The translations under genes and the position numbers were made by a program. A DNA stretch of 64,000 nucleotides from VXNJ01 sp009840625 (GTDB lineage Bacteria > Chloroflexota > UBA11872 > VXNJ01), in assembly GCA_965207915.1 (NCBI GenBank), contig OZ242304.1, positions 496,001 to 560,000 on the forward strand. The letters run 5' to 3'. A model generated the notes under the pieces. That model searched no databases. It worked only from the letters and a program-made list of their open reading frames with translations, and had not been told where the DNA came from. This document shows positions 25,188 through 34,762 of the stretch, one piece after another; position 1 is the stretch's first letter, and each line of letters starts with the position of its first letter.

Positions 25188-27191
25188 ATGACCCCTGCAA
25201 GCCCCTCACCGCGCTACTGGCCCGCGCTCGACGGTCTGCGGGCCCTAGCCGTCCTGGCCGTGGTGGCGTTTCACGCCGGCGCCGCCTGGCTGCCGGCCGG
25301 ATTCCTGGGCGTCGACGTCTTCTTCGTCATCTCGGGATTCCTGATCACCACCCTGCTGCTGCGCGAGAGCGAAAGCGGCGGCGCAATATCGCTCGCCGGT
25401 TTCTGGCGGCGGCGCGCGGCGCGGCTATTGCCCGCATTGCTGCTGATGCTGGCGGGCGTGGCCGCCTACCTGCTGCTGGCAGCGCCGGACCTGCTGCCTC
25501 GCTTCGTCCAGGACGTGCGGTTCGCACTGGTGTTCGTCACCAACTGGGACTTCATCCTGCGCGACGTACCGTACTTCGCCCAGTGGCAACCGTCGCTGGG
25601 CACGCATCTGTGGTCGCTCGCGGTCGAAGAGCAGTTCTACCTGGTCTGGCCGCTGGTCGTCGTCGTAGCGCTGCGCCTGGGCGGACGCCGCGCAGTTGGG
25701 ATCCTGGCCCTGGTTCTGGCGGCCGCCTCGGCGCTGCTCATGGGGATGCTTTACGTCCCGTTCACCGACGTTTCGCGGATCTACTTCGGCACTGACACGC
25801 ACGCGTTCGGGTTGGCGGTGGGTTCGGCTCTAGCCATCCTCGTGCGCGCCCGGCCTCAGACCGTGCCCGCAAACCGGGTCGTTCTGACCCTGGCCGGCTC
25901 GGTGGCGCTGATCGGAATCCTTGCGGCAATGTCTTTGCTGCACGAGTGGGACGGATTCCTCTACCGCGGCGGCTACCTGGGGGTCGCGATCCTGACCGGG
26001 CTGGCCGTCGTAGTCGCCACGACCGAAGAAAACGCCATGGTCCGCTCCCTGAGCTGGCGGCCGTTGCGCTGGCTCGGCCGGCGCTCCTACGGCATCTACC
26101 TCTGGCATTGGCCGTTGCTTTTGCTGCCGGCGCCCGCGGCGCTGTCCGGAGCGGAGTTGTCGGAGCCGTTCAACACCCTGTTGCGACTGGGGCTGTTGGT
26201 TGCGCTGGCGGAATTCTCTTTCCGCCTGGTCGAAGTCCCGCTGCGCCGGGAGATCGCGCCAGCGCGGGGACCCGCGTTGCCCGGGTTGCGGCGAATGATA
26301 CGGCGAACCCGCGCCGGCTTTGGTTCGGAGTTTCCGGGCGTGGTCGCATCTTCGATTTGCCTGGTGCTCCTGGCCACCTTCGGCGGCGTCGCCGCGGCCG
26401 GACACCGCGATTCAATCCCGGACAACCCCGCTACGGCGTCGGAATTCGCACCCGAAGCGGTACCTGCGACGGCGGGTGTTAACGAACCGAGCGCCACAGC
26501 GAGGCATCGAACGCCGGAGCAACAGTCTGTCGGCAATCAGTCCGCCGAGGAATTGGCAATCCCGCCCGGCCCGCCGATCGCGGTTTCCAATCAGGAGCAG
26601 CTGGAATCGCCGCCGGAAACGCCGGCCAGCGGGCAGATTGCGGCCTTTACAAGCAACCTGATTTCGATCCGGTACCAGCCTGGCACGGCTCCGTCGCGAC
26701 CGGTACCACATAATCCGGCCGTCTGGGAGCGCGTTTTGGCGATTGGTGACTCGGTGATGTTGGGCGCCGCCGACAATCTGCTCGCAGAGCTCCCGCAGAT
26801 TCGCGTTGAAGCCGCACAATCGGCTCAGTTCCCGGAGGGGGTCGCCCGTATCCGGGCCGAAGTGGCCAAGCCGCCGGCCGAGCGCTCCGAGGTGGTCGTG
26901 TTGCACCTCGGAACCAATGGAATCTTTGATCCCGCCCAACTCGATGAGCTGCGCCGCCTGAGCATCGGATTGGACCGTCTGGTCGTCTTGAACATTCGTG
27001 CACCTCGCTCCTGGGAGTCGTTCGTGAACGAACAACTCGCTCCCACCGCCGATTGGAGCAAAGTCAGGTTCATTGATTGGCACGAGATCAGCGCCAGCCA
27101 ACCGGGTTGGTTAGAGGGCGACGACGTCCATTTGACGGAGATCGGTAGTCGCGCTTACACGGCGCTAATCGCCGAAGCCCTGACCATCTGA
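25188..27191 (+). CDS. acyltransferase 3 / SGNH-hydrolase fusion (OafA/OatA-like)
   Basis: A 667-residue membrane protein. The first ~380 residues form an acyltransferase-3 domain: YWPALDGLRALAVLAVVAFHAG carries the catalytic-type His, then FFVISGFLIT, THLWSLAVEEQFYLVWP and SYGIYLWHWPLL, with about ten membrane segments. A Pro/Glu/Ala-rich linker leads to an SGNH domain with VLAIGDSVMLG, VLHLGTNG and DDVHLTEIG, which supply the Ser and Asp-x-x-His. Such fusions O-acetylate envelope glycans such as peptidoglycan or surface polysaccharide. The target here is unknown; OatA-like peptidoglycan acetylation is an inference. Confidence 0.88.
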   Translation: MTPASPSPRYWPALDGLRALAVLAVVAFHAGAAWLPAGFLGVDVFFVISGFLITTLLLRESESGGAISLAGFWRRRAARLLPALLLMLAGVAAYLLLAAPDLLPRFVQDVRFALVFVTNWDFILRDVPYFAQWQPSLGTHLWSLAVEEQFYLVWPLVVVVALRLGGRRAVGILALVLAAASALLMGMLYVPFTDVSRIYFGTDTHAFGLAVGSALAILVRARPQTVPANRVVLTLAGSVALIGILAAMSLLHEWDGFLYRGGYLGVAILTGLAVVVATTEENAMVRSLSWRPLRWLGRRSYGIYLWHWPLLLLPAPAALSGAELSEPFNTLLRLGLLVALAEFSFRLVEVPLRREIAPARGPALPGLRRMIRRTRAGFGSEFPGVVASSICLVLLATFGGVAAAGHRDSIPDNPATASEFAPEAVPATAGVNEPSATARHRTPEQQSVGNQSAEELAIPPGPPIAVSNQEQLESPPETPASGQIAAFTSNLISIRYQPGTAPSRPVPHNPAVWERVLAIGDSVMLGAADNLLAELPQIRVEAAQSAQFPEGVARIRAEVAKPPAERSEVVVLHLGTNGIFDPAQLDELRRLSIGLDRLVVLNIRAPRSWESFVNEQLAPTADWSKVRFIDWHEISASQPGWLEGDDVHLTEIGSRAYTALIAEALTI

Positions 27192-27352
27192 GCTGCCTGA
27201 ACCCGGAAGCAATCGCTGCTCCAATCGTCGACACCGCTTTTGGTGCACCAAGGGATACGAATCGAACGCAACGTGCGAGGACTTCCTGATGCACAATCCT
27301 GAAAAATCACACCATATGTCTACTGGGCCCAAGCGGTCGTCGCCCGTCACCT

Positions 27353-30031
27353 GTGACTGCATCAATGGACAAAATATCTCCGACGGACGCCAAAGTCCTT
27401 TTCATCAATTGGGCACAAATGAACGGACGGTCGACCGAAGGGGGCAAATTGAATCATTCCGGACAATCCACTCTCGCAGCTGCCGCCATCGAGATAAGTC
27501 GATTAATTGATGATCTTCGTCGCCATGAGCACCTTTATTACGTACTGGATCGGCCCGAGATAGACGATGCCGAGTTCGACGCGATGTTGCGTCGGCTCGG
27601 GAAACTCGAAAAACTACATCCGTCGTTGTTGCAGCCAAACTCCCCCACTCAACGAGTTGGCGGGGATATCCGGCCTGGAGTCGAGAGCGCACATCATTCA
27701 ACGGCGATGCTCAGCTTAGAAAACGCCGCGGACGACTCGGAGTTGGTCGAGTTTCACCATCGAGTCTGCGAAGGACTTGGAACTGATCGCGTAGATTTCG
27801 CAGGCGAATTGAAGCTTGACGGCGCATCACTAGCTGTTCGCTTTACAGACGGCAAGCTCGCATTGGCGCTCACACGGGGAAACGGGGAGGAGGGCGAAGT
27901 TGTAACCGCGAACGCCCGGACCGTGCGTTCGCTACCGCTTGTCATTCCCCATCGATCGTTGTCTGAATCTGGATTGGAATCGGAGTTCGAAGTGCGTGGC
28001 GAAGTAGTCATGTCAAAACGGGAATTCGCCGCATTACAAGATCGCCAATTGGAGAGAGGTGAGGAACCTTTCGCAAATCCCCGAAATGCCGCCGCAGGAC
28101 TTCTTCGCAACTTGGATCCAACTGTCACCGCCAAAGGCCATCTGGATTTTTTCCCTTTTTCTCTGAACGTAAATGGCCGGAGTCACGGCAGTTCGCAAAT
28201 TGAGATGCTGAAGATGCTGGATCGTCTGGGATTCAAATCCAACCCCGGTCGAAAACGCCTTTCAGGGGTGACCGCTATGCGCGCATTCCGGGATTTTTGG
28301 CTTGAACGGCGAGATTTGCTCGACTATGAGATTGACGGATTGGTGTTCAAGGTTGATTCAATCAATGGCCAATCTAGGCTCGGCAACACTGCCAAATCGC
28401 CGCGCTGGGCGATTGCCGCAAAACCTCCTGCGCAATGGGCTGAAACGCATGTGATCGACGTTGATTTTCAAGTCGGGAGAACCGGAGCGGTCACGCCGCG
28501 GGCGCACCTTAATCCAGTTGAGATCGGAAGCGTCATCGTTGCCCGAGCAACTCTGCACAATTTCGACGAAATTGAGCGGCTGGGGCTGCAGATCGGCGAT
28601 CAAGTTCGAGTCGAGCGCAGTGGGGACGTAATTCCCAAAGTCGTGTCCGTTATTGGCCACGGTCATGAACGATTGCCAATTGAAGCGCCCCGAAACTGTC
28701 CGACTTGCTGTACCAAATTGCTTAGAGAAGAGGAGGTGGTGCGGCGTTGTCCCAACCGTAAGTGCCCAGACCGAGTAATGGAGTCAATCCTGCACTTTGG
28801 TAGCCGTGGCGCGATGGACATTGACGGCTTGGGTGATCGAATAGTTGCGCAACTAATCGATGGCGATTTGGTTAGCGATATTCCTGATCTGTATGAACTT
28901 AAGCGCGATCAACTCATTGGACTTGAACGGGATGGAATCCTATGTTCTGACGAGCAAGCCGAAAGAATCTCTAACGACCTTTCCAACGCCAAGTCGCAGG
29001 TCAACTTGGCAAGGGTGCTTTACGCGCTCGGTATTCCAAAAGTCGGTCCGGTCGCTGCTCGGGCGATAGCCGATCACTATGTATCCTTGTCCGAATTCGC
29101 GGAGCAATGGCTAACCCCAAGTGCGGATCATTCCGATTTCCCGCCAGCGTTAGCGAATAAGCTGATACCACATTTCCGAAACCCCGTTAATCGTCAATTA
29201 GTAGGGGATCTAGTGGCATTTGGCCCCCCTTACATCGGGGAGACGTTGCCGCAAGAGACTGCCGGCATTAGCCCAAGCCCTTGGCCGAAGCAAGCGTTGA
29301 TTGATTTTCTTGATTCTGTGACAGACCCTCTAGGCAAAGATCGGCCGTTGCCGGGATGGGTAGACGGATTCGGTCTTGTGCTAGCGCAGAGTGTTGTCGA
29401 ATTGGGCCGAGTTTTGCGGCCTGCTGATGTATTCGACGCCGATGCGGAGATGTTCAAAAATATCCCCGCGGTCAAACGCACTGGGGCAAGATTCGCCGAC
29501 AACTTGATCGGCGCCTTAGAGCGGTCCAAATCAGCCGGGCTAGACCGCCTGCTTGTCGGATTGGGAATACGGCACGTTGGTCCGACTGCTGCAAAACTCT
29601 TGGCCAATCACTTCGGGCACTTGGATCGGATAGCGACCGCCGACATCGAAGAAATCGCGGATGTGGGCGAGATTGGGCCGATTACCGCCGCGGCAATTTC
29701 CGAGTTTTTTGCCGATCCCAGCGCTAAATCTGCAATTGTGCAATTGAGGAGAGTGGGCATCCAGTTCAGCAATCAACGATCAGACTTGCGACGGGTATTG
29801 GCAGGAATTGATGGGAAGACATTCGTCTTGACTGGATCACTGTCTGGAATGACGCGACGACGTGCAGCCGACCGAATCCGTGCTGCTGGAGGCAGAGTCA
29901 CCGGCTCTGTAAGCTCCAATACTGATTACTTAATAGCTGGCGAAAACCCAGGATCCAAGCTCCGCCACGCAACTGACCTGGGGGTAGCAGTAATAAGTGA
30001 AGGTGAATTCCAAAATCTACTGGGTGACTAA
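27353..30031 (+). CDS. ligA: NAD-dependent DNA ligase LigA with duplicated HhH domain
   Basis: At 892 residues it is far longer than the usual ~670. In order: NMN-binding Ia region (YYVLDRPEIDDAEFD), adenylation motif ELKLDG (Lys154), EVRGEVVM, DYEIDGLVFKVD, the motif with the second Lys (WAIAAKPPAQ, usually AYKFPA), OB fold, zinc finger (CPTC near 449, CPNRKCP near 466-472), HhH region copy A (about 488-624), copy B (about 668-804) and BRCT (818-890). It seals nicks using NAD+. The ~50 residues before the Ia region are unusual, so the true start may be one of several later codons (ATG 27365, ATG 27419 or TTG 27449). A/T-ending codons are much more frequent than in neighbours, suggesting transfer. 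Confidence 0.88.
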   Translation: MTASMDKISPTDAKVLFINWAQMNGRSTEGGKLNHSGQSTLAAAAIEISRLIDDLRRHEHLYYVLDRPEIDDAEFDAMLRRLGKLEKLHPSLLQPNSPTQRVGGDIRPGVESAHHSTAMLSLENAADDSELVEFHHRVCEGLGTDRVDFAGELKLDGASLAVRFTDGKLALALTRGNGEEGEVVTANARTVRSLPLVIPHRSLSESGLESEFEVRGEVVMSKREFAALQDRQLERGEEPFANPRNAAAGLLRNLDPTVTAKGHLDFFPFSLNVNGRSHGSSQIEMLKMLDRLGFKSNPGRKRLSGVTAMRAFRDFWLERRDLLDYEIDGLVFKVDSINGQSRLGNTAKSPRWAIAAKPPAQWAETHVIDVDFQVGRTGAVTPRAHLNPVEIGSVIVARATLHNFDEIERLGLQIGDQVRVERSGDVIPKVVSVIGHGHERLPIEAPRNCPTCCTKLLREEEVVRRCPNRKCPDRVMESILHFGSRGAMDIDGLGDRIVAQLIDGDLVSDIPDLYELKRDQLIGLERDGILCSDEQAERISNDLSNAKSQVNLARVLYALGIPKVGPVAARAIADHYVSLSEFAEQWLTPSADHSDFPPALANKLIPHFRNPVNRQLVGDLVAFGPPYIGETLPQETAGISPSPWPKQALIDFLDSVTDPLGKDRPLPGWVDGFGLVLAQSVVELGRVLRPADVFDADAEMFKNIPAVKRTGARFADNLIGALERSKSAGLDRLLVGLGIRHVGPTAAKLLANHFGHLDRIATADIEEIADVGEIGPITAAAISEFFADPSAKSAIVQLRRVGIQFSNQRSDLRRVLAGIDGKTFVLTGSLSGMTRRRAADRIRAAGGRVTGSVSSNTDYLIAGENPGSKLRHATDLGVAVISEGEFQNLLGD

Positions 30032-30084
30032 TCGTCTCAAGACTTATCAGTCGCGTTGCCGGCGACCACCCACGGGCCGGAACC

Positions 30085-31863
30085 TTGCGTAATCAAATGT
30101 CTTCCCATACCGCCCGCTTCCATTCGACAGAATTTGTGCCCGAAAGACTGGTTGCGATTGATGTGGAGACAACCGGGCTCTCGAACCGAGATCGAATTGT
30201 GGAGGTGGCGGCGGTATCAATTGACCCCAAAACATGGCAGACGATTGACGAGTTTGACACGCTAGTTAATCCGCAACGAGACGTCGGACCAACCGGGATT
30301 CACGGAATATCGGCTTCCATGGTGGAAGCCGCACCCACTTTCGACGAAATCGCTGCCGATTTGGCCCGGCGTTTGCATCGAGCAGTTCTCATTGCTCACA
30401 ACCTACCGTTCGAGGCTCGAATGCTGGGATCGGAGTTTTCTAGGTTGGGTGCGTCCTTTGATGTCGGTACGGGTTTCTGTACGCTTCAAGCCACTCGGTA
30501 CAAATTGGCTATAGCTTGCGAAAGATTTGGCGTTCCCTTGGCGGATCACCACCGGGCGATAAGCGACGCGCGCGCGACCGCCCTACTGGCTCGGAATATT
30601 GGCGAGGAATTTCCAAATTCCCTCGCCGCCGCTACGATCGGCCACATCGCCCAATCGCTTAACCCTAGGACCCACCGTAGATCGGGGCCCGGTAATGCAC
30701 TAAGTGGCTTGGCCAGAGTGGTGTCGCGCGCCTACTACCCGCATTCGGACGAAGCCGAGCTTGCTTACCTAGCCGCGCTGGATTGGGTGCTAGATGATTA
30801 CCAAATAGAAGACTACGAACGGCTCGCACTAAGAGAAGTCGCCGCGGAACTTGGGTTGTCCAATTCCGCGTGCGAGAGAGCGCATCGGGCCTACTTGAGA
30901 TCGATAGTTGCCGCCGCCCGTCGCGATGGCGTTACGACTGTAGCAGAGGTCGAAATCATAGACAAAGTCGCCCAGAGTCTCGGTATCTCCGATGTAGCTA
31001 CGCCCTCGATCACGGTCTTACCAGAATTGGATGGAATTAATGAAGGCATGCGCGTTTGTTTTACCGGACAAGCAAGGGTTCAAGGCCAAGCGATCGCAAG
31101 ATCCGTGCTGGAAGAGATTTCAGCCGATATCGGATTACAACCGGTCCCCCGGGTAACTAAGCAAGGCTGCGACATTCTGGTGGCAGCAAACGTCTCAAGC
31201 AGTTCCCGCAAATCGAATTTGGCGAGACAATATCGAATCCCAATACTCAGCGTCAAAAATTACGTGGATCAGTTGGGTGTGGTCGACTTGTTGACAGTCG
31301 ATTCAGGCATTCAGCGAGATTCGACTGACTTGAGTGGACCAGAAGATGGCGGTCCGCCCGTTAAACCCTCACTGGGTTGGTTGATATATGAACTGGGTAT
31401 TCCCCGCGTAGGGGTACGCATTGCCGACCTGTTGGCGTCTCACTTCCTCAGCATAGACGCGCTGGCCGCCGCTGATGTCGAAGACTTGTTGGAGGTGGAG
31501 GGAATTGGCCCCAACGTCGCAGGTAATATTCGGTCTTTTTTCACCGAACCTGCCAATCACGGGTTGGTCGAAATCTTGCGTCAATCCGATGTGGGAATCA
31601 CGGACAAATGGCCAGCCTTTGAAATCCTGCCACCGGAAGTTTCCGGCAAAACCTTTGTCATTTCCGGCGCCTTATCCAGTCTGACTCGGCGACAGGCTCA
31701 CGAACTGGTCCGTGCCGCCGGAGGCAAGGTGGCCGGGTCGGTAAGCAATAACACGGATTACCTTGTTGCTGGCGAAAAACCCGGTTCCAAGTTGGCCCGG
31801 GCCAGGGAGTTGGGGGTGGCGATCCTCAGCGAGAACGAGCTGCGGGAACTGCTATCGGAATAG
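30085..31863 (+). CDS. DEDDh exonuclease - TerB-like - BRCT - HhH - BRCT fusion protein
   Basis: A 592-residue multidomain protein. Residues 21-175 are a DnaQ-like DEDDh exonuclease: VAIDVETTG (Asp26, Glu28), AHNLPFE (Glu110 where Asp is usual) and DHHRAISDARAT (His156, Asp161). Residues 205-300 form an acidic-helix TerB-like domain (SDEAELAYLAALDWVLDDYQ). Residues 315-397 look like a BRCT domain (MRVCFTGQARVQG). Residues 430-500 are HhH repeats (LGIPRVGVRIADLLASHF, VEGIGPNVAGNI) and 519-590 a BRCT, both closely resembling the LigA C-terminus next door. It starts at TTG 30085 or ATG 30097. A role in 3'-end trimming coupled to ligation is an inference; the domains are seen directly. Confidence 0.82.
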   Translation: MRNQMSSHTARFHSTEFVPERLVAIDVETTGLSNRDRIVEVAAVSIDPKTWQTIDEFDTLVNPQRDVGPTGIHGISASMVEAAPTFDEIAADLARRLHRAVLIAHNLPFEARMLGSEFSRLGASFDVGTGFCTLQATRYKLAIACERFGVPLADHHRAISDARATALLARNIGEEFPNSLAAATIGHIAQSLNPRTHRRSGPGNALSGLARVVSRAYYPHSDEAELAYLAALDWVLDDYQIEDYERLALREVAAELGLSNSACERAHRAYLRSIVAAARRDGVTTVAEVEIIDKVAQSLGISDVATPSITVLPELDGINEGMRVCFTGQARVQGQAIARSVLEEISADIGLQPVPRVTKQGCDILVAANVSSSSRKSNLARQYRIPILSVKNYVDQLGVVDLLTVDSGIQRDSTDLSGPEDGGPPVKPSLGWLIYELGIPRVGVRIADLLASHFLSIDALAAADVEDLLEVEGIGPNVAGNIRSFFTEPANHGLVEILRQSDVGITDKWPAFEILPPEVSGKTFVISGALSSLTRRQAHELVRAAGGKVAGSVSNNTDYLVAGEKPGSKLARARELGVAILSENELRELLSE

Positions 31864-31872
31864 GGTCCGGAC

Positions 31873-31887
31873 GCACGGAAACCGTGC
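31873..31887. terminator. hairpin between convergent exonuclease and helicase genes
   Basis: GCACGG-AAA-CCGTGC is a perfect 6-bp stem with a 3-nt loop in the 29-bp gap between two stop codons. It can act on both strands, though there is no long T-run. Confidence 0.5.
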
Positions 31888-31892
31888 CGGGT

Positions 31893-34118
31893 TCAACCGG
31901 ATTCGGCGGCGGCGACCGGGACCAGGCGGGCGTATGCGGCGGCCAGCTTCTTGGTCTCGCCGGTGTCGAATCGGACCTTGACGATCTCCTCACCGCGCGC
32001 GATCTGGGACTCCAGGACTACCCCGGTGCCGAAGGTGGCGTGTTGCACCTCCTGGCCGGGCGCAAACTGCGGGTCGGGATCGACCGGCGGCGGCGGCTCG
32101 AATCTGGGGCTCCGGCGGAGGGCGAACAACTCCATGCCAACGCCGTGCCCGTAGCTCTCGGTGGCCCGGTACTCGAGCAGGTCGGCGGGCAGGTCGACAA
32201 GGAACCGCGAGGGGTCCTGAGATTGCTGTCCCCCGTACCGACGTGCCCGGGCCGAGTAAGAAAGATACAGGCGGTTGCGGGCCCGGGTCATGCCCACGTA
32301 GGCTAGGCGCCGTTCCTCGTCGACGTCACGGTCCAGACTGCGCAGGTGCGGTATCAGCCCGTCCACGAAACCGCAAACGAAGACGCAGTCGTACTCAAGG
32401 CCCTTGGCGCGATGCAGGGTCATCAGCTCCACCCGTTCGGCGCCCATTCCGGCGGCGTCGTCGCCGCCGGCGATCAAGGCCACGTCTTCAAGGAACTGGC
32501 CGAGGGCCTCGGCCGGTTCGAGCCCGGCATATACCGCCAGACTGTCCAGCAGGGAACGCACGTTCTCGAGCCGATCCTCGCCGCGATCGTCCTCGGTCAG
32601 GTAACGCTGGTAGCCGGTCCGCTCGAGCACCGCCATCAGCAACTCGGGCAACGAAACCGCCGCGGCGTCCCGGCGGAGCGATTCGATCACGTCCGACAGC
32701 CGAACGAGCGCGCCGCGTCCGCGGGAAGTCAGACCGTTGGGGGGCAGGTCGGGGTCCTGGCTGGCCAAAAGTGATATCAGCTGACCCACCGGCAGTCCCA
32801 GATCGGCGCGCAGCGACTCCAATTGCTCGCGCGTTCCCGGCCCGATCCCGCGGGGTGGCGTGTTGAGCACCCGCCGCCAGGAAATCAGGTCCGCGTCGCG
32901 GTACAGCAACCGCAGGTAGGCGATAAGGTCCTTGATTTCGCGCCGCTGGTAGAACTCCGGGGCTCCGCGCACCACGTAGGCGATGTTGAACCGCCGCAAC
33001 TCGGTCTCCAGCTCCCGCGACTGGGAGTTGACGCGGTAGAGGATGGCGATTTGCTGGGCCGGAATGCCCTGGTTGGTGAGCCGGGCGATCTCGCGGGCGA
33101 TTTCCTCGGCCTCGTCTTCGGTGTCGGAGGCTTCGATGACCGTGATCTTTTGCCCGGACGGGCGCTGCGTCCAGAGCTCTTTTTCATGGCGGCGGTTCAT
33201 GCCCCCGGCCAGCCCGTTGGCGCACTCCAGGATGTTTCCCGATGAACGGTAGTTGCGGGTCAGGCGCACCACCCGGGCACCCGGATAGCGGTCGGCAAAT
33301 CCCAGGATCAGGTCCACGTTGGCGCCGCGCCAGGTGTAGATGCACTGGTCGTCGTCGCCGACCACCACCAGATTCGAGTGGGCGCCCGCGAGCATCCCCA
33401 TGAGGGTGTCCTGGGCCTGGTTGACGTCCTGGTATTCGTCCACCATCAGGTGCAGATAGCGGCCCTGCAGATGCTCAAGGACGGCCGGATGCTCGCTCAA
33501 GAGACTCACCGGACGGGCCAGCAGGTCGCCGAAATCGAGCGCGTTTGAGGCAGCCAACTCGCGTTCGTAGTCGGACGCAATGTCGCCGAAAAGCTCCGGC
33601 TCGAGGCGGAAGTCGACAGTCGCCGCGTAGTGCTCCAGCGGATCGGCCAACTCGTCCTTGGCGCGGGCGATGCTGGCGATGATGTGGCTCTCGACGTTGC
33701 GGCCCAGGCCGGCCTTGTCGAGTCCGCGCCGCGCCAGGACGTGCTTTAAAACACTGCGCTGGTCGTCGGCGTCGGCTATGGAGAAGTTCGGATCTATCCC
33801 GATCCGCTCCCCGAAACGGCGCAGCAGGCGGACCCCCAGGCGGTGGAACGTGGAGATCTGGGCCGCGTGCAGGATCGATCCCCCCAGCGCTACTGCGCGC
33901 TCGCGCATTTCGGAGGCGGCCTTATTGGTGAAGGTGACCGCCAGGACCCGCTCCGGCGCAATCCCCAGTCCGCCGACCAGGTAAGCGGCGCGGTGGGTGA
34001 TGACCCGGGTCTTGCCCGACCCCGCCCCGGCCAGAATCATCATCGGGCCGTCGACGTGGCGCACCGCTTCGAGCTGTTCGGGATTCAGCGATTCGTCGTG
34101 GTAGCTGGGATGACTCAT
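31893..34118 (-). CDS. pcrA: UvrD/PcrA-type 3'-5' DNA helicase
   Basis: A 741-residue superfamily 1A helicase. LNPEQLEAVRHVDGPMMILAGAGSGKT is the Q motif plus Walker A; VTFTNKAASEMRER, DEYQDVN (Walker B), VVGDDDQCIYTWRGA, RLTRNYRSS, LMTLHRAKGLEYDCVFV and RRLAYVGMTRAR follow in order. The C-terminal end (FAPGQEVQHATFGTGVVLES) is the PcrA-type Tudor-like RNA polymerase-binding tail. It unwinds DNA in mismatch and excision repair. Start chosen at MSHPSYHDESLNPEQ. It is GC-rich like the bulk chromosome, so it is probably native and simply faces the low-GC ligase/exonuclease pair. Confidence 0.93.
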   Translation of the reverse strand: MSHPSYHDESLNPEQLEAVRHVDGPMMILAGAGSGKTRVITHRAAYLVGGLGIAPERVLAVTFTNKAASEMRERAVALGGSILHAAQISTFHRLGVRLLRRFGERIGIDPNFSIADADDQRSVLKHVLARRGLDKAGLGRNVESHIIASIARAKDELADPLEHYAATVDFRLEPELFGDIASDYERELAASNALDFGDLLARPVSLLSEHPAVLEHLQGRYLHLMVDEYQDVNQAQDTLMGMLAGAHSNLVVVGDDDQCIYTWRGANVDLILGFADRYPGARVVRLTRNYRSSGNILECANGLAGGMNRRHEKELWTQRPSGQKITVIEASDTEDEAEEIAREIARLTNQGIPAQQIAILYRVNSQSRELETELRRFNIAYVVRGAPEFYQRREIKDLIAYLRLLYRDADLISWRRVLNTPPRGIGPGTREQLESLRADLGLPVGQLISLLASQDPDLPPNGLTSRGRGALVRLSDVIESLRRDAAAVSLPELLMAVLERTGYQRYLTEDDRGEDRLENVRSLLDSLAVYAGLEPAEALGQFLEDVALIAGGDDAAGMGAERVELMTLHRAKGLEYDCVFVCGFVDGLIPHLRSLDRDVDEERRLAYVGMTRARNRLYLSYSARARRYGGQQSQDPSRFLVDLPADLLEYRATESYGHGVGMELFALRRSPRFEPPPPVDPDPQFAPGQEVQHATFGTGVVLESQIARGEEIVKVRFDTGETKKLAAAYARLVPVAAAESG

Positions 34119-34251
34119 GTACTTGGGCGCGTCCGATCCCCCGGACCGGCGGTCAACTCTCCAAAGCAAATGCTAGTTGGGCGAGCGCCGGCCGGATTCC
34201 GTCAGGGTGTGAAAATCTGGCACCGCCGCAGCCGATTTTCAGGTTCCGCCG

Positions 34252-34734
34252 ATGGCCCAGTTGACCGAGTCTCAAGCTCCCGCCCTGATCAGGGCTGCCA
34301 CCCTGTTCGACGCCGGCGCGATTTCGCGCCTGATCGAACCGTTCGCGCGCGCCGATCAGATGTTGCCCCGCCCGATCGCCGACATCATCGAAAACCTGCG
34401 CGACTACAAGGTGGCATTCGACGGGGACGAACTGGTCGGCGTGGCCGCGCTCCACCTCATGCCCCCGGATACGGCCGAGGTGCGGGCGCTGGCGGTTGCC
34501 GATTCCTGGCAGGGCCGGGGACTTGGCCGCGAGCTGGTTGAGCGCTGCCTTGACGAAGCTCGCTCGCTGGGAATCCGACAGGCTTTCACGCTGACCCTGC
34601 AGCCCGGATTCTTCGAACGTCTGGGGTTTACAGTCTCCGAACGCGATTCGCTGACCCACAAGGTATGGACCGAGTGCTACAAGTGCCCCAAATACGACCG
34701 CTGTGACGAGATCGCGATGACGGTCGACCTCTAG
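34252..34734 (+). CDS. argA: short-form N-acetylglutamate synthase (GNAT, ArgA-like)
   Basis: A 160-residue GNAT acetyltransferase. VRALAVADSWQGRGLGRELVE is the acetyl-CoA binding loop (Q/RxxGxG/A). The family-specific end is clear: GFFERLGFTVSERDSLTHKVWTECYKCPKYDRCDEIAM, with the paired Cys and HKVW motif seen in stand-alone ArgA proteins. It would acetylate glutamate, the first step of arginine synthesis, complementing the arg cluster at 15-22.7 kb. Its TAG stop is part of the CTAG target where the IS element inserted, so the gene is intact. Before insertion it lay a few bases from the DUF58 gene. Confidence 0.85.
   Translation: MAQLTESQAPALIRAATLFDAGAISRLIEPFARADQMLPRPIADIIENLRDYKVAFDGDELVGVAALHLMPPDTAEVRALAVADSWQGRGLGRELVERCLDEARSLGIRQAFTLTLQPGFFERLGFTVSERDSLTHKVWTECYKCPKYDRCDEIAMTVDL
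34731..34734. repeat. left copy of 4-bp CTAG target duplication
   Basis: CTAG directly precedes the left terminal inverted repeat and recurs right after the right one (36706-36709). It also contains the argA stop codon TAG. Confidence 0.6.
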
Positions 34735-34762
34735 AAACCCGGCCGAAAAGCCCCTGAACAAA
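34735..34762 (+). repeat. IS1182 left terminal inverted repeat
   Basis: 28 bp beginning AAACCCGGCC, pairing with the right end with five mismatches. Confidence 0.75.

Noticed and set aside
27353..31863. Reading the ligase and exonuclease genes as one gene broken by a frameshift
   Set aside because: Each has its own complete C-terminal BRCT and stop, and the second begins with a full exonuclease domain.
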